DNA from: Galeopsis tetrahit
Lineage: Eukaryota > Streptophyta > Magnoliopsida > Lamiales > Lamiaceae
Assembly (NCBI GenBank): GCA_963675135.1
Contig: OY776130.1
Location: 60,173,808 to 60,237,807 of the forward strand
Direction of reading: 5' to 3'
DNA: 64,000 nt
This document shows positions 11,147 to 21,584 of this stretch, piece by piece (positions within the stretch are counted from its first letter, which is position 1; every line of letters begins with the position of its first letter). The translations under genes were made by a program, and so were the position numbers. The notes under the pieces were generated by a model that saw only the letters and a program-made list of their open reading frames with translations, had not been told where the DNA came from and did no database searches.

Positions 11147-12912
11147 ATGTATGGTGATTCCCATGCATTATCTTCTGATTCTCCCTCTATATTTCCTCCC
11201 AATTTCAAGCTGAAAGAAGGGGTGGCATCAGTTCTTGATACAGAGAAGCAGTTTCTATTAATGGAATCTGATTCAGAAACAGAGTTCAAACATCACTTAC
11301 TTGGTTGTAATAACAGCAGCAGCCAAGCTAGTTCTGGGCTTTTGAGGTTTAGATCAGCTCCCACTTCTTTGATGGCAAATTTTACCTTTGGAAGTGAAAA
11401 TTTGGGTTCAAGATTGTGTTCTGATGAGGTAAATAGCATGCATGTAATGTCTGAAAATGATGATTGTAAGGCCTCTGTAATGGATTCACAGCTGCCACCC
11501 CAAAGTGGAGGTCAATTTGGGTATAGAGGTGTGGGTTCATCAGTTGTTGGGGTGGATGGACAGGGGCAAATGGGTAAATTTGGGTCAAGTCCTATGAGGC
11601 AGAACAGTTCACCTGCTGGATTTTTCTCTCACCTCAATTCTCAAAATGGTACCTTTTTTTTTTAGTTTTTATTTGGTGTTTTTAATCATGAGTTTTGTCT
11701 TTGTTAGTGATAGATTAGGAATCTTGTTTATGTTTGGCTAAAAATGGATGTGTAAGTTAATTGTCTTATAAATGGCTTGATATTTTTGCTTTGCTTTGTC
11801 GGTACCAACTATATTTTGGTCTGTTTTGACTTGATTTATTTAAATAGTATCCAGAAATTCATAATTAAGTATTGATGAATGCTAAATAATAAAAGTAAAT
11901 GTATTATTTGTAGGCTATTCAGGGGCAAGAGGTATTGGAAGCTATAGTGGTAGTAATGGGGATTTAAGTCCGTCTTCAAGTAGGTTAAACAATCACATGA
12001 ACTTCTCATCTGGTCTGCCTTCTTCTTTAGGAATGTTATCGCGAATCACCGAAGAAGTGAACGAAGGAAAGGTCGGAAATAGCAGTGGTGACAGTTTATT
12101 TTTCACTTCTGGATTTCCGTTTGGTTCGTGGAACGATTCTTCGTATTTTGCAGAAAATTTCACTACTAGTGGTATCAAAAGGGAGCTGGATAATGATCCT
12201 AAACTTTTTGGTAACAATGAGGTAAGAATATTGCATTAGATTACATATATATAATGTTGTTTTCAATTATTAATTTCAGAGGAAATTGTGTGTTGAAACA
12301 GAAATGTGAGCTTGGAAATAGGCCTAATATTTTGTCACATCACTTGAGTCTACCTAAGACTTCAACTGAAATGGCTGCTATGGAGAAGCTCTTGCATCTT
12401 CACGAATCGGTTCCTTGCAAAGTTCGCGCGAAACGGGGCTGCGCTACTCATCCACGAAGCATTGCTGAGAGGGTAAAATACGTAATCTCAATCTCTCTGA
12501 GTATGTCCACTAGTATGATATTGTTCGCTTTTATAATGTGGTATATATAGTGCAGGTGAGAAGGACAAGAATTAGTGAAAGAATGAGGAAATTGCAGGAG
12601 CTTGTTCCAAATATGGATAAGGTATATATGACCATTTTAAATTGGACAAATATATTTAAGTCTTTTTGTATCAAATTTTATGAATTTTCTAGAAAAATAA
12701 GGTTGATTTGTACCATGCTGCAGCAAACCAACACATCAGATATGTTAGATTTGGCTGTTGACTACATAAAAGGCCTCCAGAAACAGTACAAGGTATAATT
12801 CACACACACATAACATGTATAGAAACCGATCAATCAATCATATTTTCTTGTTATATTGCAGACACTTAGCGATAGTCGAGCAAATTGCAAATGTTCTGCC
12901 TTTCGGAAGTAG
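11147..12912 (+). CDS. bHLH transcription factor, FBH/AKS (bHLH122/bHLH130) type
   Basis: Six exons (11147-11648, 11914-12221, 12302-12472, 12556-12621, 12724-12792, 12862-12912) give 388 residues. N-terminal family motifs are SSGLLRFRSAPTSL (exon 1), LPSSLGMLSRITEE and FPFGSWNDSS (exon 2), and HHLSLPKTSTEMAAMEKLL (exon 3). The bHLH, about residues 318-372, reads CATHPRSIAERVRRTRISER, then MRKLQELVPNMDK, then QTNTSDMLDLAVDYIKGLQK. It has the H/E/R set for E-box binding. The protein ends DSRANCKCSAFRK. Arabidopsis relatives (FBH1-4, AKS1-3) activate CONSTANS and the guard-cell K+ channel gene KAT1; whether this copy does so is inference. Exon 3 uses the AG at 12300-12301, because an earlier AG at 12278-12279 would shift the frame. 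Confidence 0.93.
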
Positions 12913-14253
12913 TATCATCGGATCAAACACACGATACCGATCACCTTCTCGTCTACTAATGCTACAAAATTAAGCGATGAATCAGTATCCCACTCGTGCT
13001 GAAAATGAAAATGAAGAAGAAGAAGATTATGTATAAATTCAAAAGTGTATTGTGGGGTTTACATATTATTACTGGATAGAATATAGGTTTAAGTTTAAGT
13101 TAAGTAGCTAGTTTGTAATTTTGTATGTTCATTGGTGAAAGGGTAAAATGTCAATTGTATAGGGGTGCGCACTAGTCCCTTTCCTCATTTGTATGAATTA
13201 TTATTATTCTCATTATTGCTGTTGTTATTTTGGGTAGGAACAGAAAAATACAATGTGTGGGTGGGCTACACAATTTAGGATATTTTCAATATTGGGCCTA
13301 CTTAAAATTATAATTGTTTGCACTTTTTTTTTTTCGAAATTATTTACACAATATCAGTATACAAATAACATACAAAATTAATATCATAACTACACTACTT
13401 TGTTTTCAAATTTGTTATTTATTTTATGACATTTCTAACCCTGATGTCAAATTTGCCCCAATCATCAACTTCTCTTTCAACTATTCAATTTCAACTTTAA
13501 CTCAATGAGAATACTTTTAATTTTATGTTTTATCTTTCAAGTTATCAAATATTTGTTTATAATTAAATATTTAATACCATATTTTCATTTAAATTAATTA
13601 ATTCAAACCTTTGAAATGGGCCTACATGATGTTTGGAATTGGTTTGTGATATCATATCTTGCTCACATTCCAACATCCTTGATGACCCTATTAATTTGTT
13701 CCCGAATTAGCCTTATTGCTATCTATAGACTTTTCCAATGGATGATTGGTCAGAACTTACAGAAATAATATTTCAATTTTTATGTTTTTTTTTTATTATT
13801 TGAGTTTTTAATTCATAAGATTTTTTTTCTCTAGCATATTAAAAATTTACACTCTTTTTTGGTAAACGTTCATCCTCCTATTTCTAATTTTTTATTCTTT
13901 ACCAAGTTCTTTGTCATATTAAATTATTATTATCATCCATTTAAGTATTTAATTATCTATAATTTTGCTTTTGATTAATGATATAGAAAGATGTGATGCC
14001 CGATTTAAAATTGTTCTAATAAAATTTAATTAAGCTAATCAATTTGCCAAAGATATTAGTTAATTATCAAATAGTTCAAACATAAGTATTCCAAACCAAT
14101 GCGGACCAAAATCTCCGCTATCAAATTTTCATCCTCTTTAAATGCTCCAATCAAAATTCAGTTCGATGAATCTGTAAAAATTACATCGAAAAGTATTTCA
14201 GACGATCAAGTTAGTTTTTTTTTATGATATATAGAGAAGGGATAGATGACTAA
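12913..14253. other. 3' region of the bHLH gene and AT-rich spacer
   Basis: Likely 3' UTR runs to about 13200. Beyond it the sequence is A/T-rich with no convincing gene. The 64-codon frame at 13314-13508 has low-complexity composition and no family features. Confidence 0.5.
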
Positions 14254-14491
14254 GGGTATGTTTGGTTTGATGGAAAATGTGGGAAATACTTTTTTATTCC
14301 ACTTTTTCCATTGTTTGGTTTTCTAAATTAAAGCCCGAGAATTTATTTGGGCCCGAGTCAATTTTCCCATTTTTTTCCACATTTGCATGATTATTAATCT
14401 TAGGTGAGAGGGTGAGTTTATTTGTGAACAGTGCAATCCCACTCAATTTAACCCTAATATATTTATCCTATCTAACAAACCAAACTAGCCC
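14254..14491. mobile_element. Tourist-type (PIF/Harbinger) MITE
   Basis: The ends GGGTATGTTTGGTTTG and CAAACCAAACTAGCCC are inverted repeats of each other. The flanking trinucleotide is TAA on both sides (14251-14253, 14492-14494). 238 bp, non-coding. The GTTTGGTT terminus and 3-bp T(A/T)A duplication are characteristic of Tourist elements. Confidence 0.85.
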
Positions 14492-14494
14492 TAA

Positions 14495-16239
14495 ATGTTA
14501 TATACGGAGTATTTGAGAAATTTGTGTCTTACCTCGTGAAAATGATGAATTTTTAAGTTTTTCATATCTACGGAGTATAATATTTTGGTAATTTTAGGTG
14601 ATTAGAGCACCTTTTAGTTAAGAGTGCAATTGACATTGGATCTCCAACATACCTATTTATTTGGACTTGTGCCACGTAATTATTTATTTAGAACGGACTT
14701 AAATCTTAACTTTAGGAGATAACGAATTACTCCTTATCAAAAACAAATTTGAACAATATACTATCGTCTCAACTTGATTTATTCCCAATCTTTATAAAAC
14801 ATTATGCAAGAATACTGTGAGAAATAGGATAAACGTGGTGTGAAAGATGAGAAATCTTTATTGGAGTGGGCCTAATGAAAAAGTATGCAAGTTGCTAAGA
14901 ATGGCGCAAAGTTGGTCCACTATATGTAAGTCTACAATGAATTTGGGGTTGTTAGTTACACGGGTTTGCTCCTCTTACACGAGTTCGCGTGCAATTAACC
15001 CCAAAGTTTCATAGTACTTTTTTGGGAAGTAAGAAATGATAAAAAATCGAAATCGACGGTTTCATTTACAAAACTAAAACAAAATCGTATGTAAAGTGGT
15101 TCGGTTACAGTTATGAATTTTCACAATCGAACCATGGTTAATCAGCAAACCGTGGATTTAGTCCCGTCCATTGATAAAAAAAAATTAAAATAAAAATATC
15201 AATGATTGAGATCAAAATTAAAAAAATTAGTATGAAAATGATAAAATAGGCATATTATGGTCGGTTTGATTTCGGTTAAGCCCCTCAACATTTTTTATTT
15301 GCCGCCTTCAAAATATATGCTCATCTTTGCAAAAATAAAAATAAAAATCATGGAGTAAAAGATAAGCTTATCTCAACATTTTAGGATCAATAAATCAACT
15401 CAAATATATGGGCAATTAATCAAGTTATTTGAGGATAGTATTTCTCTTTATCTATTATTATTATTTGTATTTTGTTTTTTCATTTTCAAAGACAAGAAAA
15501 CAAAGACTTTTCATTTTCCCAAATAATAATTAAATTCAACTATAATTATTGAGATCACATACGAAACAGAAACTAGAGTTCATGATTACACTCATGAGAT
15601 ATTTACTGCTGAATTCTAAAAACATTCGTCTTTGTAAGAAATTTTTGTATGTTACTTATTAAAAATTAAAAATTTGTAATTTTTATATTTTTAAAATGTG
15701 TGTATATATTAAATTTATAGTAAAACTTGTTAATTAATAAAGAAAATTGATGGAACGAGAGAAGAAAATGAAAATGAAAATGAGGGAAGAATAAAAAAAG
15801 ATTTTAGAATTAGATGAACGAGGAGAGAAAATAAAGAATATAGAAATGCAAATTTTTTATAAAATGACAAAAAGTAAATATAAGAAATTTTGAGTACAGC
15901 CTAGAGAAGAGAAGGAATTTATAAATACATATATAAAGGAAATTAGAGTGTCGAGTGGTCATCACTATAATTTTGAATTTAATTTAATAAATATTGATCA
16001 AGTTGAATTTGTTCAATATTTTCTGAAATTATTTTCTTGCCAAACTGAATGATTATCAATTGCTTATTTGATATGAAACTCAGCTTAACTTATTTAATTT
16101 TATCTTGGACTCATAAGTCTGATTCACAAAAAATTTATATTTCGAAATGGAAATAATCTTCAATATCTCAATATACACATATTTTTAGTTTATGTTATTA
16201 CTTTTGGAGCCACCTTACTCTCAATTCAATTAATTTTTT
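14495..16239. other. AT-rich intergenic DNA with transposon debris
   Basis: No gene is seen. A 60-bp imperfect palindrome at about 14943-15002 (TTGGGGTTGTTAGTTACACG to GCAATTAACCCCAA) and the AACCATGG/AACCGTGG phrases after it look like transposon remnants. They are too decayed to classify. Confidence 0.45.
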
Positions 16240-16444
16240 AAAATTTGATATAAAAATATTAATAAAATCACCCTAACACTTTAATGATTATATTAAAATA
16301 AAAATTGTGCTCAATATTTATTTTGTATTTTAATATTCTCCATCGACCCACGTTGCCTGCCTAAGTCATTTGACTTCCTTATATAATTATTCATTTTATT
16401 CTGATTATGTGTGTTTTATTCAATTTATTTATTCAATTATATAA
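16240..16444 (+). repeat. 205-bp direct repeat, left copy
   Basis: Begins AAAATTTGATATAAAAATAT and ends CAATTATATAA. By eye it matches 20315-20519 with one substitution (C/T in AAAAT[C/T]ACCC). It ends exactly where a Helitron-type terminus (CTAG) begins at 16445. Confidence 0.9.
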
Positions 16445-17395
16445 CTAGTATTTCACCATTTCACCCGTGCGATGCACGGTTATACAATACATTTTAATTA
16501 AATTAAATTAAATTTAAATAAAATCAGAAAAATTAAATAAATAAATGATTTGTTTTAAAATTAAATGAAAAAATGAAAAAAAATACAACTAAATATTAAA
16601 TTCCTTCTCTTCCAAATATCCAAGACACACAATTCCATACGTATACTTCCACACTTCTCATCGGTAATATTTGTTCAAAATTTAGTAGGCTCTTAGACTC
16701 TTAGTAAGCCTAATGACCATGTTTTTACCAACTTTTTTTTTCTATAATGATTTCTTTTGGACTATTTTGATACAAAATTTTGAAATTTGAAATGTCACAC
16801 TGATGCCTGATGGAAAGCAACCGAGGAAAGTTGACGGCAACACATCAAACAATGTAAAGAAAACAATTTTTGTTACTTTTTTTTAGCAAGGACAAAGCAT
16901 CAAGGTAAGAAGGTAAAAAAGAGTTAAAAATTACTAAAGTGAAAATCTCATGGTCATACTCATTCACATTAATAAACTCCACATTATGTAAATGAAAAAT
17001 TATTGATAACCACTAAAATTATGATAAAAGACAAAGTTGTATTTGAAGAATCGCGGAAAAACTAAAAAATCATGCCCTTAATTTTGTTTTCAGTTAAATG
17101 AATTTAAATCTAGACCGCAGGATTTACAAACTATTCAATTAAAAAAAAAAATTGCATCTAAAACGTGACTATCGATTAAATCCGAAATTCTTAACGTAAA
17201 TTCAAATAACCCAAACTTGCAAAATGATGATGATACCAAATATGCACCAAATCTGGAAATGAAACAATTTATCATATATACAATGAACAAACACAAATTT
17301 AAGGGACATCTTTTAGAAGAAACCCTCAATTACTTGAATGATAAAAAATAAGTATCCATTGCAATTCCCCGGGAAAGTAATCACGGGCGTGTACA

Positions 17396-18600
17396 AATTT
17401 TTTTTTTTTTTTTTGGTCGGTAAAAGAAATCTGTTTATTTATGTGCAAAATGTGCTTACAGTTGCTATTCAGTATAGCCAAACTCTTGCAAATTTAGAAA
17501 GAAGAAAAAGATATATAAATAAGATAGCTCCCAGAACTAAGCAAGTAGATGCATTCTGCCCAAGTCCAATCTACTCTCCATATCAATAGCTAATCTTCGA
17601 GAGAGTTAACTAGTAGCAACAGCCACTCTCTAAAAGTCGTTCCTTGTTTGATAATGGCAGCAGCCGTGCACCAACTCCACATGCGCCCCTTGATTTCCTC
17701 CACAATTTTTACTTTATCTCATTCTCTGTTTTCAAAAATAACTTTGTTTCTCCATGTCCAGATAGTCCAAACCACACAAGACCAGAGCCCCACTGCAATT
17801 TTCGTACCTTTTTTATTTGGCAGCAAGCTGGAGCATTGAAATAGGTGATCCTTTGTACGGAAATGTAAAGCCGTCGGGCAGTCAAACCATTTATAAATGT
17901 CTGTCCACACCTGGTATGTCAGTCTGCAAACCAAAAGCAAATGGTTTGCTGTTTCCGGTAGCTCGCCACACAACGCACAAGTTATTTCGTCATCCGTGTT
18001 GATGATTTTCCTCCGTCTCAGATTCGCCTTTGTGGGCAACCTGTCCCAGAGGAGTCTCCAAGCTGTAGCCATGACTTTGAACGGTGCAATACTCCTCCAG
18101 ATTAGCTCAAATTCCTCCCCCCTTTGCACTCCTTCGGTCCTCGCACTTCAGGTCCTTTGTAGCACTTGATAGGCGGATTTTGAGCTATACGTTCCATTTG
18201 CAGATGCTTTCCATCCCCATTCGTCTCGTTTGTCCTCCATCAGTGTAAACCTGCACACCACAGCAAATAAATCATTTAAACTTTGTCTTTCTCTAGCCAA
18301 AAGTTCCCTCCTCCACACCCATTGCCACCTCCATACCCCACCTTCCCAGCACCCCATATCCTTAATTCTCCTCTGCTGCTGCAAACTAAGTCTAAAAAGC
18401 CTTGGAAACATAATCTTGAGAGTTGTTTCCCCCACCCGAGGTTTAAATGATTTTTGCAGATCACTAAAAAGCCTAAACCTAGAAACATAACCTGCACACC
18501 ATTTGCAGATCAAGGCTTTTACGAAATCATATAAACATAATGCAGATTGGCAAAAGAAATGATCGGAAAAATATGAATGACTATTATTATTATAGTGCAT
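17396..18600 (-). pseudogene. 5'-truncated LINE remnant with RT zinc-binding domain
   Basis: On the minus strand the product contains a zf-RVT domain. It reads ASANGTYSSKSAYQVLQRT (to about 18148), then, after a frame change, FKVMATAWRLLWDRLPTKAN, CALCGELPETANHLLLVC and VWTIWTWRNKVIF. This is the C-terminal region of plant non-LTR retrotransposon reverse transcriptases. Coding similarity continues past the stop at 17719 to about 17590. A T-run at about 17399-17415 on the plus strand would be the element's 3' poly(A). The reverse-transcriptase core is absent or unrecognisable, so this is a dead, 5'-truncated copy. Confidence 0.8.
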
Positions 18601-18675
18601 ACTATCCTATTATTATTATTATAGTGCATACTATCCTATTTTTTGCATACTATCCTATTATTATTATAGTGCATA
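18585..18675. repeat. Short tandem repeat (ATT/GTGCATACTATCCTA)
   Basis: Three imperfect units of TATTATTATTATAGTGCATA plus CTATCCTA follow one another just beyond the 5' edge of the LINE remnant. Non-coding. Confidence 0.75.
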
Positions 18676-19419
18676 TATAGATATAGATGTCACACCTGCA
18701 AACCTCAACAGTCTATACAATTGATTAGAAAATGCCCAATAATTAAAAACTACCATAATCTCAACAAAAATGAGATAACGGATTAGAAAAAAAATACAAA
18801 AAAAACAATAAGAGCACATATCTTAATAAGAAAATACACAGAGAATTGATTAAAAAAAAGAGCAAAGAAAGACGGTTGATAACATACAGTTCAAAGAAGT
18901 GACTAAGCAATTAACCTTCTTATTAATTAAAACTAAGCTACTCTATTAACAATAGAGTAACATTCAACATTATATACTCCCCGCATTGTTAAAAAATTAA
19001 ACACTCTATCTTGCAAGTGAAATCATATACTAACTACTACACATTCCAAACTCTTTAACCAAATCTTCAAATTTCATATAAATACAGCAGGTTACTCGAT
19101 ATCATATCACTGGTCACGTACATCTACAAAATTCACTCCGCTTTGCAGCAGTCTAATCATTCACTGAATTTTCCAATTTTGAATAAATAAGATTGTGTTT
19201 TGATTATATACATAAAGAAAAGGACGAAAATGTAAACATACCTTGATCTGTAAAAGCTTCTTTAAAGTGGATGAAAAATTGTGAGAGGGTGGTAATAATA
19301 GCTATATATATACTACCTTAAGAAATCAAATTAAGGTTTTGCTTGATATTCAAATTTGAGTTAGGCCATTACCCTTGCAAACCAGCTAAACACTCCCACA
19401 TAAGTTGCCCTATCCAAGA

Positions 19420-19865
19420 AAACAACAGCCCCGAGGTGGACCTGCCCCCTGCTGGTTCCATCAAAGTAAATTCGGATGACGCGGTCTTCTCGGCCTGAGT
19501 TTTTTTATCAACGACTGCCACAGTCGTAAACGTCTTGCCGCCTCCGGTGATAGCCCTTTAATTTTTGGAGGCCCTTGCATTGTGCTTTCTCGGTGGATCA
19601 GAAATTTGGTCCTAGACTCGGGCTCCCTCAATCTGATTAATGGAAGTTGGGAAACTGATATCTACACAATAAGGGATGCTTGAGGATATTCAGGACTGGA
19701 GTTTGCTAATCATGCCAATAGTTCTGTTTTCTTCTTTACATGGAGGAATGCAAACAGAGTTGTCCACTTCTTGGTTCACCTATGTGGGTTTCGAAAACTC
19801 TGGAGTAATGAGGTACCATCCCAACGTAACAATCTTATTGTCAAACATGTAAGGCTTTTTTTCTA
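19420..19865 (+). pseudogene. RNase H-like (RVT_3) remnant of a non-LTR retroelement
   Basis: The plus strand encodes, with stops and frame changes, PPAGSIKVNSDDAVFSA, WIRNLVLDSGSLNLING and FTWRNANRVVHFLVHL. These are the conserved blocks of the RVT_3 RNase H domain found at the C terminus of plant LINEs and in host genes derived from them. It runs opposite to the LINE remnant at 17.4-18.6 kb, so it comes from a separate insertion. Broken. Confidence 0.7.
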
Positions 19866-20314
19866 CCAACGACTGAGTTCTATAAAAAAAATCTGGTTTA
19901 TTTTACTGTAAATTTTTTTTTGAGTTAATCTATGAGGCAAAGCCCTAACTGGACCAGCCTTGTTCACCCCAACAGAATCTTTGCCTTCTTCCATATCTAC
20001 AATAAATCTCTAATTGCCTCCAAACAATAATTCTCCTAGAATCACAATTCTTAAGTTACACACAAATCTAAAATTATGAAATCAAGTTTCTATCTATCAC
20101 ACTGTGTGTATTCTTGACTTTTCTTAAGAAACTCTAAACAACATAATTAGCTAATTACACCGAATATAAATAAGAATCTTTGAATTTCCCAACAGAGAAC
20201 GATATAGAGTACTCGAAAATTAAGATTTCAGAAGAAAAGAAAAACAAATTCGAGGTGAATTGAAGAGTAACTGTCTACTTCAACGATGGTAATTTTTGGA
20301 TCGGACAGGAAGAA

Positions 20315-20519
20315 AAAATTTGATATAAAAATATTAATAAAATTACCCTAACACTTTAATGATTATATTAAAATAAAAATTGTGCTCAATATTTATTTTG
20401 TATTTTAATATTCTCCATCGACCCACGTTGCCTGCCTAAGTCATTTGACTTCCTTATATAATTATTCATTTTATTCTGATTATGTGTGTTTTATTCAATT
20501 TATTTATTCAATTATATAA
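20315..20519 (+). repeat. 205-bp direct repeat, right copy
   Basis: Near-identical partner of 16240-16444. After this copy the sequence continues TGTGCCATCTGG. That begins with the T expected to follow the A of an A/T Helitron target. Confidence 0.9.
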
Positions 20520-21584
20520 TGTGCCATCTGGTGTCGGCCACCAATCTTTTTGTGTAAAAATCTGGTTAGATATGATAGGATAATGGGCCTAATAATTGGG
20601 CCAAGAAACAAATTTTCAAATCTAACCAATTTGCTCAGTTGAATTAAAAGAAACAAAAATATACCTATTTTTAAATAATGAAAAATCTACTATGTTATAA
20701 ATTTGTAATTAATTCGATAGTTAATTGTAGATAAGGTTAAATTTGTAATAAATTATTTTACTTAAAAAGACATTCTGTCGTAAGATCCATGAAATAATTA
20801 CCAAAATCCACATAATTCTTTTTGAAGTGATGCAGGGGCAAAAATGTCTTTACAAACCTCCAGTTACTCAACCCGCTCTAAGCGAAATTTGAAATTCACC
20901 AATTATGAAAATGAAATTTTGAAAAACAAATTTCAGTTTTGGAAGCTTTAAAATGCCGCTCAAATTTCATTTCAAATTTTTTTGCCAGTTCATATGTCCC
21001 CAACCAAAAAGTTCCCCATTTCTTCAGCAGCCGAGAAGCTAACCCTTGGTAGGTAAGGTAGGCATCTAAGTTCCAGATTGAGGCGTTCAAGAGCATTTTC
21101 CGAGAAGATTTTGATCTGCGAGGTAATTTTTTTGTTTCTGTGTTTCGATTTGGAGGTTTCAGTTGAGTTCCATATCCATATGGCATGATTTCATCTGAAT
21201 GTTAGCGGATTTCTCAGTTCTCTCAACTGTCGGCGTGTCTACGTTTATTAGCCCTTAAAAATGGTGATTCGTACATTGATCTTTTTTGTTTCAAGATTTA
21301 GTTTCTTTGTGTGTTTCTGTTGGAGTGCGGGTGTATTGATGCGTTGATTTTCATTTGGTGTATAGAAACCATGTTGTATATTGTTATCTCAGAAAACTAG
21401 AATTACGTTTGTGGCTTTAATTTATGGTGCAATTGTATGTCTTCCCTATTAGAGGAAATTAATAACTGTATTGGTTGAATGCGCAGAATCAGAATCTAAT
21501 ACATAACATTTTAATTCACATACTTATTATTTGTATATTAAATAACTGAATTAAGATATTGTTTCCATGAAAATCTTTGGTAGG
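20520..21584 (+). promoter_or_regulatory. Upstream region and probable 5'-UTR intron of the OSD1-like gene
   Basis: Compositionally a leader exon seems to end at GATCTGCGAG|GTAATT (donor 21123-21124). An acceptor TTTGGTAG ends at 21583, directly before ATGCCG. This suggests a 5'-UTR intron at about 21123-21583. The rest of the interval has no other recognisable gene. Confidence 0.45.

Larger units (their letters stand above)
16445..20314 (-). mobile_element. Probable Helitron-derived segment, 3' terminus at 16445
   Basis: Read on the minus strand, the left edge is a hairpin CCGTGCATCGCACGG, 13 nt of spacer (GTGAAATGGTGAA), then ATA and CTAG followed by host T. Helitrons end in CTRR with a short GC-rich hairpin just upstream and insert between A and T without a target duplication, as here (A at 16444). 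The 5' terminus (TC) was not found. The right boundary given is simply the start of the second 205-bp repeat. No Rep/helicase open frame is present, so it would be non-autonomous. It carries a LINE remnant, a short tandem repeat and an RNase H remnant. Confidence 0.55.

Noticed and set aside
17719..18129. Independent host gene on the minus strand
   Set aside because: It is the zf-RVT domain of a LINE, frame-broken and followed by a poly(A)-type tract.
16240..20519. The 205-bp repeats as LTRs of a retrotransposon
   Set aside because: They do not begin TG or end CA, no primer-binding site follows the left one, and the left one abuts a Helitron end instead.
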